Counted from the first letter of the stretch, positions 38,711 through 50,738 are shown. The stretch is DNA of 64,000 nt from Candidatus Bacteroides intestinavium (GCA_019118325.1 DWZE01000042.1:1-64000); one strand, 5' to 3'. Numbers and translations are program-made. The notes: generated by a model from the letters alone, not told the origin.

Positions 38711-39376
38711 TTAGGATTCCTGTCCTTTAGCCTTCTCTTTCTTCAGTTTACGCCGCTCGCGCAACACCTCGATGATGGCCGGCAATACAGAAATGACGAT
38801 GATGGCCACCACCAGGAGTTTCAGGTTCTGCTGCACGAAAGGCAGGTCGCCGAAGAAATAGCCGGCATAGCAGAACAGGGCCACCCACAAGGCACCGCCC
38901 GTCACGTTGTAGAGCATGAAATAATAGTAGTGCATCTTGCCCATCCCCGCCACAAAGGGTGCAAACGTGCGGACAATCGGCACGAAGCGGGCAATGATGA
39001 TAGTCTTGCCGCCATATTTCTTGTAAAACTCATGGGTCTTGTCAAGATAGCTTTGCTTGAATATCTTGGAATTGGGATTGCTGAACAGCTTCTTCCCGAA
39101 GAAATGCCCGATGGCATAATTGCTCGAATCGCCCACAACAGCCGCCACAAACACAATCAACGCCAGGACGTTCACCTCCAGCGGCATATCGGGCTGGGCA
39201 GCGATGGCTCCCGCCACGAACAGCAGCGAGTCTCCCGGCAGGAAAGGCGTAACCACCAGACCGGTCTCACAAAAGATCACCAAAAACAAAATGGCATACG
39301 TCCACAAATGATACTGCTGGACGATGTTGATCATGTGCACGTCAATGTGCAGGATAAAGTCGATAATGAAATCCAT
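38711..39376 (-). CDS. DedA family membrane protein
   Basis: [46 protein letters not shown]. Confidence 0.95.
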   Translation of the reverse strand: MDFIIDFILHIDVHMINIVQQYHLWTYAILFLVIFCETGLVVTPFLPGDSLLFVAGAIAAQPDMPLEVNVLALIVFVAAVVGDSSNYAIGHFFGKKLFSNPNSKIFKQSYLDKTHEFYKKYGGKTIIIARFVPIVRTFAPFVAGMGKMHYYYFMLYNVTGGALWVALFCYAGYFFGDLPFVQQNLKLLVVAIIVISVLPAIIEVLRERRKLKKEKAKGQES

Positions 39377-39408
39377 ATAGTTATAGCTTTATTTACCTCT
39401 CTTGTCAA

Positions 39409-39447
39409 CCAAAAAAGGCGACCGCAAAACCATGCAGCCGCCCTTTT
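39409..39447 (-). terminator. hairpin downstream of the tRNA cluster
   Basis: AAAAAGGCG...CGCCCTTTT. Confidence 0.5.
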
Positions 39448-39458
39448 CATTCACCAAG

Positions 39459-39530
39459 TAGTGGATACGAGAATCGAACTCGTGTTCCATGCGTGAGAGG
39501 CATGTGTCCTAGCCGCTAGACGAATCCACC
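39459..39530 (-). tRNA. tRNA-Glu (anticodon CTC)
   Basis: GGTGGATTCGTCTAGCGGCTAGGACACATGCCTCTCACGCATGG...; anticodon loop CTCTCAC. Confidence 0.9.
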
Positions 39531-39552
39531 AGACTAATTTAATCTATCCTTG

Positions 39553-39625
39553 TACACCCTCAGGGATTCGAACCCTGGACCCACTGATTAAGAGTCAGTT
39601 GCTCTACCAACTGAGCTAAGAGTGC
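39553..39625 (-). tRNA. tRNA-Lys (anticodon CTT)
   Basis: GCACTCTTAGCTCAGTTGGTAGAGCAACTGACTCTTAATCAGTGGGTC...; anticodon loop CTCTTAA. Confidence 0.92.
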
Positions 39626-39636
39626 GTTTTTGTCCG

Positions 39637-39725
39637 CGGAAGCGGGGGGATTCGAACCCCCGGTACGGAAATACCCGTACGTCAGTTTAGCAAACTGGTG
39701 GTTTCAGCCACTCACCCACACTTCC
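39637..39725 (-). tRNA. tRNA-Ser (anticodon GCT)
   Basis: GGAAGTGTGGGTGAGTGGCTGAAACCACCAGTTTGCTAAACTG plus long variable arm. Confidence 0.92.
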
Positions 39726-39856
39726 TTTGTGACCAGCATTGTTTCAAATGCGGTGCAAAGGTAGGCAAAGTTTTGATACCTGCAAACATTTCGCCCATAT
39801 TTTTTTCAACTTTTCCTTTTTATGCCGGGAAATGCGGTGGAAATCAGCAAAAAGAC

Positions 39857-39864
39857 TACCTTTG
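39857..39864 (+). promoter_or_regulatory. -7 box TACCTTTG upstream of the Crp/Fnr gene
   Basis: TAnnTTTG match ~22 bp upstream of the ATG at 39886. Confidence 0.55.
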
Positions 39865-39885
39865 CACAGATTATCATGCAAACGT

Positions 39886-40485
39886 ATGGACACATTATTA
39901 AAGAAGATTATCAATGAGACCGTCAACCAACGATTCCCGGAGATGAGCACCGAAAGCCGGGATTTGTTATGTACCATCATCACACGCCGGGAGATGGAAA
40001 AAGGAGAACTCCTCCTCAAGGAAGGACAAGTCAGCCGCCATTTCGTCATCGTAGGCAAAGGCATGGTCCGCCAATTCTATTATAAGAACGGGAAAGACGT
40101 CACCGAACATTTCTCCCTTGAGAGCGACGTCGTCATCTGCATTGAGAGCATCCTGCTCCAACAGCCCACCCGCCTGATGATCGAAGCCTTGGAGGCCGGC
40201 ACGCTTTATATGATTCCGGCCGACCAGTTCCTGAAGTTGTCGAAGGAATCCTGGGAAATCAACATGTTCTATAGGAAGATGCTGGAATTCAGCCTCATCC
40301 TTTCGCAGAAAAAAGCAGATTCCTGGCGCTTCGAAACAGCCCGCGAACGCTATCTGAGGCTGATGGCCGACCAGCCCGAAGTCGTCCAGCGCGCCCCCTT
40401 GGCGCACATAGCCTCCTACCTGCTCATGACTCCGGAAACCCTCAGCCGGGTGCGCGCCACTGCCCTGCAGGATGAGGCCCGTTAA
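39886..40485 (+). CDS. Crp/Fnr family transcriptional regulator
   Basis: cNMP-binding-like LLLKEGQVSRHFVIVGKGMVRQFYYKNGKDVTEHFSLE; HTH IASYLLMTPETLSRVRA; start chosen at MDTLLKKIINE. Confidence 0.88.
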   Translation: MDTLLKKIINETVNQRFPEMSTESRDLLCTIITRREMEKGELLLKEGQVSRHFVIVGKGMVRQFYYKNGKDVTEHFSLESDVVICIESILLQQPTRLMIEALEAGTLYMIPADQFLKLSKESWEINMFYRKMLEFSLILSQKKADSWRFETARERYLRLMADQPEVVQRAPLAHIASYLLMTPETLSRVRATALQDEAR

Positions 40486-40585
40486 GAGGGACTTTAGACC
40501 TCTCAAAAGGGACTTGAGCGAGCCAAAGAGGGACTTTGACTGAGCCAAAGAGGAACTTTGACTGAAACAAAGAAGAACTTTTGAA
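40476..40585 (+). repeat. imperfect tandem array, ~5 units, 21-22-bp period (GAGCCAAAGAGGGACTTTGACT)
   Basis: Clear units at 40520, 40542, 40564; diverged copies of AGGGACTT before them. Confidence 0.8.
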
Positions 40586-40611
40586 TAACCGGATTCATCA
40601 CCTATTTCACT

Positions 40612-41712
40612 ATGTTAGGCAAATCAGCAAAAATCTATGTGGCCGGACATCACGGACTGGTAGGTTCGGCCATTTGGAACAACCTCTTGCGTAGAGGATA
40701 TACAAACCTGGTGGGCAGAAGCCACCGGGAATTGGACTTACTGGACCCCGTGGCCGTCCGCCAATTCTTCGATGAAGAACAACCTGAAGCCGTGGTACTG
40801 GCCGCCGCCCACGTGGGAGGCATCCTGGCCAACCTGCACTATCGGGCAGACTTCATCTACCAGAACCTGCAGATACAACAGAACGTGATTGGCGAGAGTT
40901 TCCGCCACGACGTGCAGAAACTGCTCTTCCTGGGCAGCACCTGCATCTACCCGCGTGAGGCTCCCCAGCCCATGAAGGAAGACTGCCTGCTGACGTCTCC
41001 CTTGGAATACACCAACGAGCCGTATGCCATCGCCAAGATAGCCGGCCTGAAGATGTGCGAGAGCTTCAACCTGCAATACGGCACCAACTACATCGCCGTC
41101 ATGCCCACCAATCTTTATGGTCCCAACGACAACTTCCACCTGGAGAACAGCCATGTACTGCCCGCCATGATACGCAAAATCCACCTGGCCAAATGCCTGA
41201 ACGAGGGCGACTGGGATGCCGTGCGCAAGGACTTGGATCTTCGCCCCGTGGAAGGCGTGACCGGCAACAGCACCCAGCAGGAAATCTTGGAGAAGCTGGC
41301 CAAGTTCGGCATCACTCCGGAAGCTGTGACCCTCTGGGGGACAGGAACGCCCCTGCGCGAATTCCTTTGGAGCGAGGAGATGGCCGATGCCAGCGTACAC
41401 GTATTATTAAATGTGGACTTCAAGGACACCTACACGCCGGGCGGCAGGGAAATCCGCAACTGCCACATCAACGTGGGCACGGGCAAGGAGCTCAGCATCC
41501 GCGAGGTGGCCGGGAAAATCATGCGGGAAATCGGATTCAAAGGGGAACTGCGTTGGGATGCCTCGAAGCCGGACGGCACCCTGCGCAAGCTGACAGACGT
41601 CAGTAAGCTGCACGCACTGGGCTGGCATCACAAGATAGAGATTGACGAGGGCATCCACCGGCTGTACGAATGGTACCTGAAGGGGATTTGCATCAATCAC
41701 AAAGAGGAATAG
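40612..41712 (+). CDS. fcl: GDP-L-fucose synthase
   Basis: IYVAGHHGLVGSAIWNNLLRRGY, GSTCIYPREAPQPMKEDCLLTSPLEYTNEPYAIAKIAGLKMCE. Confidence 0.97.
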   Translation: MLGKSAKIYVAGHHGLVGSAIWNNLLRRGYTNLVGRSHRELDLLDPVAVRQFFDEEQPEAVVLAAAHVGGILANLHYRADFIYQNLQIQQNVIGESFRHDVQKLLFLGSTCIYPREAPQPMKEDCLLTSPLEYTNEPYAIAKIAGLKMCESFNLQYGTNYIAVMPTNLYGPNDNFHLENSHVLPAMIRKIHLAKCLNEGDWDAVRKDLDLRPVEGVTGNSTQQEILEKLAKFGITPEAVTLWGTGTPLREFLWSEEMADASVHVLLNVDFKDTYTPGGREIRNCHINVGTGKELSIREVAGKIMREIGFKGELRWDASKPDGTLRKLTDVSKLHALGWHHKIEIDEGIHRLYEWYLKGICINHKEE

Positions 41713-41718
41713 ATATTA

Positions 41719-41828
41719 TTTAGGCGCGGATTACGCGGATTTCACGGATATATCATTTGCAAGACCATTGATATTCATAATTCCATGATAAAACTTAATC
41801 CGTGAAATCCGCGTAATCCGCGCCTAAA
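41719..41828. repeat. family A palindromic element with ~30-bp perfect inverted arms
   Basis: TTTAGGCGCGGATTACGCGGATTTCACGGAT and its exact reverse complement. Confidence 0.92.
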
Positions 41829-41840
41829 CCAAATCATCAT

Positions 41841-42443
41841 TTACCGATACTGTATCATCCTGCTGATATACTTCCCGATGATGTCGAACTCGATGTTCAC
41901 CACGCTCCCCACCCGGATGGCGTGGAAATTGGTGTGCTCGAAGGTATAAGGGATGATGGCCACTTGGAACGTGTCGTCCGTCGGGTTGCAGACGGTCAGG
42001 CTGACGCCGTTGACGGTGACGGAACCCTTGTCCACGGTGATGTAGCCGCGCTTGGCCATCTCCTTGTCGAAGGCATAGCGGAAGGTGAAGTAATAGCTTC
42101 CCTCGGCATCCTCCACCGCCGTGCATGTAGCGGTCTGGTCCACGTGGCCCTGCACGATGTGTCCGTCTAGACGGCCGTTCATCAGCATGCTACGCTCCAC
42201 GTTCACCTCGTCGTCCACCTGCAGCAGGCCCAGGTTGGAGCGGTCCAGCGTCTCCTTCATGGCCGTCACCGTGTAGGTGTCGTCCGTGAGGCTTACCACC
42301 GTCAGGCAGACGCCGTTGTGGGACACGCTTTGGTCTATCTTCAATTCATCCACAAAAGAGCACTTGAACGTGAAGTGCACATTCTCTTGGTCCTTGACCA
42401 TCGCCACCAGCGTGGCGCATTCTTCTACTATTCCGGAAAACAT
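41841..42443 (-). CDS. ribE: Riboflavin synthase, alpha subunit
   Basis: MFSGIVEECATLV, SVSHNGVCLTVV, GRLDGHIVQGHVDQTA, GSVTVNGVSLTVCN; start chosen at MFSGIVEE. Confidence 0.96.
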   Translation of the reverse strand: MFSGIVEECATLVAMVKDQENVHFTFKCSFVDELKIDQSVSHNGVCLTVVSLTDDTYTVTAMKETLDRSNLGLLQVDDEVNVERSMLMNGRLDGHIVQGHVDQTATCTAVEDAEGSYYFTFRYAFDKEMAKRGYITVDKGSVTVNGVSLTVCNPTDDTFQVAIIPYTFEHTNFHAIRVGSVVNIEFDIIGKYISRMIQYR

Positions 42444-42520
42444 AAGCATTGGTTTTAAACTCGGGGCAAAGGTAAGAAAAACCTCCGTATTTCGCGTCGG
42501 CATCCTTAAAAACTCCTGCA

Positions 42521-43774
42521 TTAGCCCATACCGAGCATGGGACCTACAAGCGCCCACAATCCCATGTAGCGCAACATGAATTCAATGCCTCCCAAGACAT
42601 GGCCGGACATGGACAAGTCGGTCAGGGTGGACGAACTCCAAAGGTTATGTGCATTCACCGCATTGGAGTAAGGCACAAAATCATCTTGTGGAGAGTGGTA
42701 CAAGTAGACTGGCACTTGCGATGGAAGGGATGAGTTGATAAGTGAATTTTTCCGCAGTGCCTCGATGACGGCGACGACATCGGCATTTCCATTGAATGCA
42801 GGCGCGGCAAAGAAATCCGGATGTACCACTTGGGTGATGTAGGAACCCAATGCTTCGTGCCATTCGGAAAGCGGCCGCGTAGAGAACATTTCATTCAGGC
42901 CGTTCTCAATGACTTCCGGAGCGTACAGGTTTTCATCGCTGACACTCAACTGCTCTCCATATACCATGCCGCGAATCAGATAGGGGGCATAGCCGGTACA
43001 TGCGTAGGGCAGGGGATTATCTTGGTAAGACAAGAAGGTTTGCAGGATGCTTTCCAAGTCATAAGGACCTCCACCGGCATATACTGCCCGGACGCTCCCA
43101 GCCCATCCCCGTCTTTCCAGTTCGAGCAAGGTGGCCATGGACGCTTGTCCGCCTTGCGAGTATCCCATCAATTCAATGGCATCGCTTGTTTCTGCCAGCG
43201 ATTTCTGTTGCAGATATTCGCGTGCTGCTTCAATCATGTCGGCGCAGGCGGTGCCGGTCAGTTGGTTATGCAGATACGGGTGCTGGCGGTCAGGGGTCTG
43301 GCTGGAGCCATATCCGATATAATCGGCCATGACGATGACATGTCCGCGGATGACCGGCAGCATTTCGTAGTAGAAGAGTTGCTTCGACGGAGCTTCTTCC
43401 ATGTTGAGCGTCCCATGTTGGATGCTGACCAGATGGTCGTAGGAGGTGGTCCCTTGGGGCATGGCTATGACTCCCGATGCGGTAATCGGGTTCCCATCCA
43501 CGCCTGTGGTGCTATATTCAATGGCAGCCACATTCACATCGCACATCAACAGGGTGACAAAGTCCATAGGCAAGCTGATGCCTTGACCGGCCACAAAGTC
43601 TACCACCATTGCTGCCAGTTCTTCCCGCTCGAAGCTGGCTTCCGCAATCACCCTGGTCAGGTGGCCTGTTTCTGCGGGAGGCTCCTCCCAAGGGGTTTCT
43701 TCGTCGTTGCTGCAGGCTGCCAGGCAGAACAGCAACAATAAGGCCAATAGTTTGTTGGTAAGATGTTTGTTCAT
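42521..43774 (-). CDS. Alpha/beta hydrolase (secretory lipase-like), lipoprotein
   Basis: Lipoprotein signal LLLLFCLAAC; catalytic GYSQGGQAS; DFVPYSNAV / GHVLGG acid and His regions. Confidence 0.88.
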   Translation of the reverse strand: MNKHLTNKLLALLLLFCLAACSNDEETPWEEPPAETGHLTRVIAEASFEREELAAMVVDFVAGQGISLPMDFVTLLMCDVNVAAIEYSTTGVDGNPITASGVIAMPQGTTSYDHLVSIQHGTLNMEEAPSKQLFYYEMLPVIRGHVIVMADYIGYGSSQTPDRQHPYLHNQLTGTACADMIEAAREYLQQKSLAETSDAIELMGYSQGGQASMATLLELERRGWAGSVRAVYAGGGPYDLESILQTFLSYQDNPLPYACTGYAPYLIRGMVYGEQLSVSDENLYAPEVIENGLNEMFSTRPLSEWHEALGSYITQVVHPDFFAAPAFNGNADVVAVIEALRKNSLINSSLPSQVPVYLYHSPQDDFVPYSNAVNAHNLWSSSTLTDLSMSGHVLGGIEFMLRYMGLWALVGPMLGMG

Positions 43775-43827
43775 GCTTCTATAGGTTTTATCACTTCATT
43801 TAATCGCTGCAAATATATAACAAAAAA

Positions 43828-43855
43828 CGGAAGCTTTTCACAAAGCCTCCGTTTT
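43828..43855. terminator. terminator-like hairpin
   Basis: AAAACGGAAGC...GCCTCCGTTTT. Confidence 0.5.
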
Positions 43856-44112
43856 CAGTTCTCAATAGGTATTAGTTTTTTTTTAAGGTAAAAAGATTGT
43901 TTTCAGGATAACGGTGCAAATGTAGGCCTTTTTAAGGGCACCAACCAAATAAAAAAACATGTCCTATAACACATTTCCGCAAAAACATTTGGGTTTGTTA
44001 TCACATCAAAGGGCTTTTCTACATTTGCAAAGTTTTTCTAAAACAAAGATACATTCAAAAATCTCTGCTTCACGCAAATTACTCCTGAAAATATATCCTC
44101 ACCGAAGCATTT

Positions 44113-44802
44113 TTATTCTTTGGGATAGCCTTCGTCCGTCCGTCCGCTATGCTTCAGCACCTTGGCATCGATGAAGAAGACGATTTCTTCGGCAATGTTA
44201 GTGATGTGGTCGCCAGAGCGTTCCAACTTGCGGAACACACTGAGCAACTCCAGACAATAGAGGGCACTGTCAGGATGCTGGCCGATGTATTCGGTCAGGA
44301 TGGCCGGAGCATTGGCGTTGATTTCGTCCACGAGGTTGTCCTTGGCAAAAACGGAAATGGCCAGTTCCTGGCTTTCCTCCTGGAGGGCGCGCTTGGCCAG
44401 TTCGAGCATGGACAACACTTGGGCTATCATCTCTTTCAGGCGCAACTTCTCCATCAGGTCGGCGTCCATGACAGGCTCCACCGTGTTCAAGGCAAAACGG
44501 GAAATCCCTTCGGCAAAGTCACCCAGACGCTCCAGGTCGTTGTTGATCTTCAGCATGGCCAACACGAAACGCAGGTCGATGGCCACGGGATTGTAGAGGG
44601 CGATGATGTCTTCCACATCGCTGTCTATTTTCAGCTCGAAGGCATTGACACGACGTTCGCATACACATACTTGTTGGGCCAGTTCACGGTCGGAAGTGAG
44701 CACGGCGTCGGCGGCACGTTCCAACTGGTTGTAGACCAAGGTCCACATCTCGTCCACTTCTTTCTTCAGCAAGACGAGTTCTGATTCTATGAATTTCACC
44801 AT
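44113..44802 (-). CDS. phoU: Phosphate signalling complex protein PhoU
   Basis: Two PhoU repeats: IALYNPVAIDLRFVLAMLKINNDLERLGDFA and LLSVFRKLERSGDHITNIAEE. Confidence 0.95.
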   Translation of the reverse strand: MVKFIESELVLLKKEVDEMWTLVYNQLERAADAVLTSDRELAQQVCVCERRVNAFELKIDSDVEDIIALYNPVAIDLRFVLAMLKINNDLERLGDFAEGISRFALNTVEPVMDADLMEKLRLKEMIAQVLSMLELAKRALQEESQELAISVFAKDNLVDEINANAPAILTEYIGQHPDSALYCLELLSVFRKLERSGDHITNIAEEIVFFIDAKVLKHSGRTDEGYPKE

Positions 44803-44850
44803 ATTATTGTGGGTTTTAAGTTGGTTAAATGATAATTTATCAGCGTTTTT

Positions 44851-44957
44851 TGGCGCGGATTACGCGGATTTCACGGATAATCTTTTCACTGTAAAACGCT
44901 GGATTCCATTGATTATACAAATAATAAATCCGCGTCCATCCGTGTAATCCGCGCCTA
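44851..44957. repeat. family A palindromic element
   Basis: GGCGCGGATTACGCGGATTTCACGGAT ... ATCCGTGTAATCCGCGCC; loop homologous to 60672-60782. Confidence 0.88.
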
Positions 44958-44971
44958 AACTAAATTCCTGT

Positions 44972-45724
44972 TTACCCGAATCGTCCCGTAATGTAATTCT
45001 GGGTCTCCATCTTCGTCGGGTTCGTGAAGATATCCTTCGTGTCGCCGATTTCCACCATGTTGCCCATATAGAAGAAGGCGGTGCGGTCGCTGACGCGGGC
45101 CGCCTGCTGCATGTTGTGGGTGACGATGACGATGGTATAGTCTTTCTTCAACTCATGGATGAGTTCCTCCACCTTGGCCGTCGAGATGGGGTCGAGAGCC
45201 GAGGCCGGTTCGTCCATCAACAGGACGGAAGGCGACACGGCCATGGCGCGGGCTATGCACAGGCGCTGCTGCTGGCCGCCGGAGAGGGCATAGGCCGAAA
45301 CCTTCAGCTTGTCCTTCACCTCGTTCCACAAGGCGGCACCCTTCAGGGTCTCCTCCACCCGCTGGCGGATGAAGTTCTCGTCCTTCACGCCATTGACACG
45401 GAGACCGTAGGCCACGTTCTCGAAGATGCTCTTCGGAAAGGGGTTGGGGCGCTGGAAGACCATGCCGACATTCTTGCGCAACTCGTCCACCTGCACACCC
45501 TTGGCGTAGATGTCTTGCCCGTCAATGAGTATCCGGCCCTCCAGACGGGTTTCGGGGATAAGGTCGTTCATGCGGTTGAGCAGACGCAGGAAGGTGGACT
45601 TTCCGCATCCCGACGGGCCGATGAAGGCCACCACCGACTTTTCTTCAATGTCCATGCTGATGCCCTTCAAGGCGTGGAAGTTGCCGTACCAGAAGTTGAC
45701 ATCGCGCGTTTCGATTTTGTTCAT
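44972..45724 (-). CDS. pstB: Phosphate ABC transporter ATP-binding protein
   Basis: [57 protein letters not shown]. Confidence 0.98.
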   Translation of the reverse strand: MNKIETRDVNFWYGNFHALKGISMDIEEKSVVAFIGPSGCGKSTFLRLLNRMNDLIPETRLEGRILIDGQDIYAKGVQVDELRKNVGMVFQRPNPFPKSIFENVAYGLRVNGVKDENFIRQRVEETLKGAALWNEVKDKLKVSAYALSGGQQQRLCIARAMAVSPSVLLMDEPASALDPISTAKVEELIHELKKDYTIVIVTHNMQQAARVSDRTAFFYMGNMVEIGDTKDIFTNPTKMETQNYITGRFG

Positions 45725-45808
45725 CTTATCTGTAGTATTAATGTTTCACAATAGGTTTTATGAGCGGACCCCGCGGGCAGGCTCGAGCGAACCGCTCGGT
45801 TTTTCTCA

Positions 45809-46669
45809 TCAGTTCGTCTTGATTTTCTTTTCAAAATGCTTGCGCAGGGCATTTGCCAGCAAATTTACGAAAAGAATGATAATAATCAATACCAAAGCCG
45901 TCCCGTATGCGATGGGAAGTTGTGCATCCAGGTCCGTGCCGCTGGTGGATATGACGTACAGGTGATAGGGCAAGGCCATGCACTGGTCGAAGATGCTGCC
46001 GGGAAGCTGGGGCAGGAAGTAGGCGGCGCAGGTGAAGAGGATGGGCGCCGTCTCGCCCGACACACGGCCCAAGGCCAGAATCAGACCTGTGATGATATTG
46101 GGCATACCCATGGGCAGGATGACGTGCCAGATGGTCTGGAGCTTCGTGGCACCCAACGCACGGCTGCCCTCGCGCATGCTGTCGGGGATGGCCTTCAGCG
46201 CCTCCTCGGTCGTGCGGATGACAAGGGGCAAGGCCAGCAGGCCCAGCGTGAGCGAACCGGCCAGGATACTGTCACCGAAACCCAGGTAGTTGACAAACAG
46301 GGACATGCCAAACAGGCCGAACACGATGGAAGGAATGCCGCTCAGGTTGTTGGTCATCACCCGGATGAAGCGGACAATCCAGCCCTTCGGGGCATACTCG
46401 TTCATATAGATACCGCTCATCACGCCCACCGGGAAAGCGAACAGGGCGCTGCCTACCATCAGCCAGAACGTGCCGACGATGGCGGGCCAGATGCCGCCGG
46501 CGGTCATGCCGTCCTCGGGGGCCGTGGTCAGGAAGTCCCAGTCGATGACACCGATGCCCTTGACGATGATGAATCCCAGGATGGCGAAAAGTATCACCAC
46601 CACTCCCAAACTCAACAGACGGAACAGGCCGAATGCGATTTTCTGCGTAAGACGTTTTCTTGTTGCCAT
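45809..46669 (-). CDS. pstA: Phosphate ABC transporter permease PstA
   Basis: GGIWPAIVGTFWL, NLSGIPSIVFGLFG, permease EAA-like loop EGSRALGATKLQTIWHVILPMGMPNIITG. Confidence 0.97.
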   Translation of the reverse strand: MATRKRLTQKIAFGLFRLLSLGVVVILFAILGFIIVKGIGVIDWDFLTTAPEDGMTAGGIWPAIVGTFWLMVGSALFAFPVGVMSGIYMNEYAPKGWIVRFIRVMTNNLSGIPSIVFGLFGMSLFVNYLGFGDSILAGSLTLGLLALPLVIRTTEEALKAIPDSMREGSRALGATKLQTIWHVILPMGMPNIITGLILALGRVSGETAPILFTCAAYFLPQLPGSIFDQCMALPYHLYVISTSGTDLDAQLPIAYGTALVLIIIILFVNLLANALRKHFEKKIKTN

Positions 46670-46672
46670 AAG

Positions 46673-47857
46673 TTATCTCTGCTTATTAGACACGGCCTCT
46701 ACCGTGAAGTTGATTAACAAACTGATGAAGAAGAGCACCACGCCCAGCATGAACAGGGCGCCATAGTGCGCGCCGCCGGCCGGCGCCTCGCCCAGTTCCG
46801 CGGCGATGGTGGCGGGGATGGTGCGCAGAGGCTCGAGGATGCTGTGCGGGATGACGGCGGCGTTGCCCGTCACCATCAGCACGGCCATCGTCTCGCCCAC
46901 CGCACGGCCGATGCCCAGCACCACGCCGGAGGTGATGCCGGAGATGGAATACGGGATGACTACCTTATATATAGTCTGCCAATGCGTGGCGCCCAGGGCC
47001 AGGCTGGCTTCGCGCATGGCACGGGGGCAGTTGCGCATGGCGTCCTCGGTGACGGTGATGATGGTGGGCAGGGCCATGATGGCCAGCACCAGCGCACCCG
47101 CCAGGCCACTCTCGCCCACCGGCAGGTTGAAGAACTCCTGCAGGAAAGGCACAATGACGATGAGGCCGAAGAAGCCGTAGACCACCGAGGGGATGCCGCT
47201 CAACAATTCGATGACCGGCTTCAGCATGTTCCTCACCCGGTGATTGGCCACCTCGGACATGTAGATGGCCACAGCCAAGCCAAAGGGCAGGGCTATCAGG
47301 ATGGCGAAGAAGCTGACCCACAACGTGCCCGTCACCAAGGGCAGGAAGCCGAACTGGGGAGCAGGCGTAGCCGTGGGAAACCACTCGGCCCCGGCAAACA
47401 CGTCCTTCACGGAAATCGTGTTGTCCTTCACCAGATGGACAGAATCGGGCTGCACGATGAACTGGCCGGGCACAAAGGCGATGATGCCCGGCGTACGCTC
47501 CACCAGCGAAGTGATGCAGGTGCCGGCATTCTCGTAGGCCGCGCCCAGCTGCTCGTCGGTGAAGTAGGTGGTCACGTCCTCCAGACGGAACAGCTTGATG
47601 GGCCGGTCTTCGCCCCCCACCTCCTTCCAGTTGGTGATTTCTTCGTCGAAGATGTCCTTGATTTCCCGGGGAGAAAGTTCATCCACCACGTTTTCCTTGT
47701 TCAGTGCCAATACGTATCCCTCTTCGATAACCTTGCTCCCGAACAGGCCCAAAGCCTCCGAGAAGAGGAAGAGGACGATGAGCACAATCGTCAAACTCGT
47801 CACAAAGCCGCTACATGTCAGTATCCCTGCGACAATCTTTTCCAATACATTTCTCAT
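46673..47857 (-). CDS. pstC: Phosphate ABC transporter permease PstC
   Basis: VIELLSGIPSVVYGFFGL, EASLALGATHWQTIYKVVIPYSISGITSG; N-terminal PBP-like insertion EITNWKEVGGEDRPI. Confidence 0.96.
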   Translation of the reverse strand: MRNVLEKIVAGILTCSGFVTSLTIVLIVLFLFSEALGLFGSKVIEEGYVLALNKENVVDELSPREIKDIFDEEITNWKEVGGEDRPIKLFRLEDVTTYFTDEQLGAAYENAGTCITSLVERTPGIIAFVPGQFIVQPDSVHLVKDNTISVKDVFAGAEWFPTATPAPQFGFLPLVTGTLWVSFFAILIALPFGLAVAIYMSEVANHRVRNMLKPVIELLSGIPSVVYGFFGLIVIVPFLQEFFNLPVGESGLAGALVLAIMALPTIITVTEDAMRNCPRAMREASLALGATHWQTIYKVVIPYSISGITSGVVLGIGRAVGETMAVLMVTGNAAVIPHSILEPLRTIPATIAAELGEAPAGGAHYGALFMLGVVLFFISLLINFTVEAVSNKQR

Positions 47858-48051
47858 ATATCAATAAGTCGGTTATTGTTTTCCGCGTGCAAAGAAAGAG
47901 GATAGATGTTAAAGGAGTGTGTCTAACGCTTGAAAGAAGTATTTCATTTCTGTTACAATTATGTTACATTCGCTTCCACCGGAGGATTTGTAAAGACAAT
48001 GTAATATCCATTCCTTTACTTTGCACCCGGAAAACCAATTGAACTAAGCAC

Positions 48052-48873
48052 ATGATGAAAAAAAACATTATCTTGCTCATCGGACTCCTGCTGACAACCC
48101 TCTGCAGTCACGTACAAGCCCAACGCATCAAGGGCAGCGACACGGTACTCCCCATCGCCCAACAGACGGCTGAACGCTTCATGGCGCTGGACCCCAACGC
48201 GCGCGTCACCGTCACCGGAGGCGGTAGCGGCGTAGGCATCTCCGCCTTGCTGGACAAGACCACGGACATCGCCATGGCTTCGCGAAGCATCAAGTTCGGC
48301 GAAACAATGAAGGCCAAAAAGCTTGGCGAAGACCTCACGGAAGCCATCATTGCCTATGACGCCCTGGCCGTAGTGGTGCATCCCTCCAACCCCGTAAGCC
48401 GGTTGACCCGCGAACAGCTGGAGGGCATCTTCCGCGGTAAAATCACCAACTGGAAAGAAGTGGGCGGCGAAGACCGCAAGATTGTGGTCTACTCCCGCGA
48501 GACCTCTTCCGGTACCTACGAGTTCTTCAAGGAAAGCGTATTGAAGAACAAAAACTACATGGCCGGCAGCCTCTCCATGCCTGCCACGGGCGCCATCATC
48601 CAGTCGGTCAGCCAGACCCGGGGCGCCATCGGCTACGTGGGCCTGGCTTACGTGTCCCACCGCATCAAGACGCTCGCCATCTCTTACGACGGACAGCACT
48701 TCGCAGAGCCTTCGCTGGAGAACGCCATCGACAAGTCCTACCCCATCGTGCGCCCCCTATACTATTATTATAATGCACAGGACTCGGCCCGGGTAGCTCC
48801 GCTCATGCGCTTCATCCTCTCGGACGAAGGACAGGAAATCATCAAAAAAAGCGGATATATACCGGTGAAGTAA
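48052..48873 (+). CDS. pstS: Phosphate ABC transporter substrate-binding protein
   Basis: Signal peptide; RIKGSDTVLPIAQQTAERFM, GGGSGVGISALLDKTTDIAMASR, SRETSSGTYEFF. Confidence 0.95.
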   Translation: MMKKNIILLIGLLLTTLCSHVQAQRIKGSDTVLPIAQQTAERFMALDPNARVTVTGGGSGVGISALLDKTTDIAMASRSIKFGETMKAKKLGEDLTEAIIAYDALAVVVHPSNPVSRLTREQLEGIFRGKITNWKEVGGEDRKIVVYSRETSSGTYEFFKESVLKNKNYMAGSLSMPATGAIIQSVSQTRGAIGYVGLAYVSHRIKTLAISYDGQHFAEPSLENAIDKSYPIVRPLYYYYNAQDSARVAPLMRFILSDEGQEIIKKSGYIPVK

Positions 48874-48894
48874 CGATTTCCAAGAAAATAGTCG

Positions 48895-48902
48895 TACTTT
48901 TG
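48895..48902 (+). promoter_or_regulatory. -7 box TACTTTTG upstream of glnS
   Basis: TAnnTTTG match. Confidence 0.5.
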
Positions 48903-48928
48903 TGCCAAAATACGTAAAGAACAGCGTT

Positions 48929-50671
<1,743 letters not shown>

Positions 50672-50694
50672 AAAAACGACCAGGAAGGTTAACT

Positions 50695-50738
50695 GTTAGT
50701 CCAAGGTGGACAATTCGTACGTCCCGCCTTGGACTAAT
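50695..50738 (+). terminator. hairpin downstream of glnS
   Basis: TTAGTCCAAGGTGGAC...GTCCCGCCTTGGACTAA. Confidence 0.5.

Noticed and set aside
44113-48873. Divergent pstS versus pstCAB-phoU arrangement as something novel
   Set aside because: A complete, ordinary Pst system; the divergent substrate-binding gene alone is not remarkable
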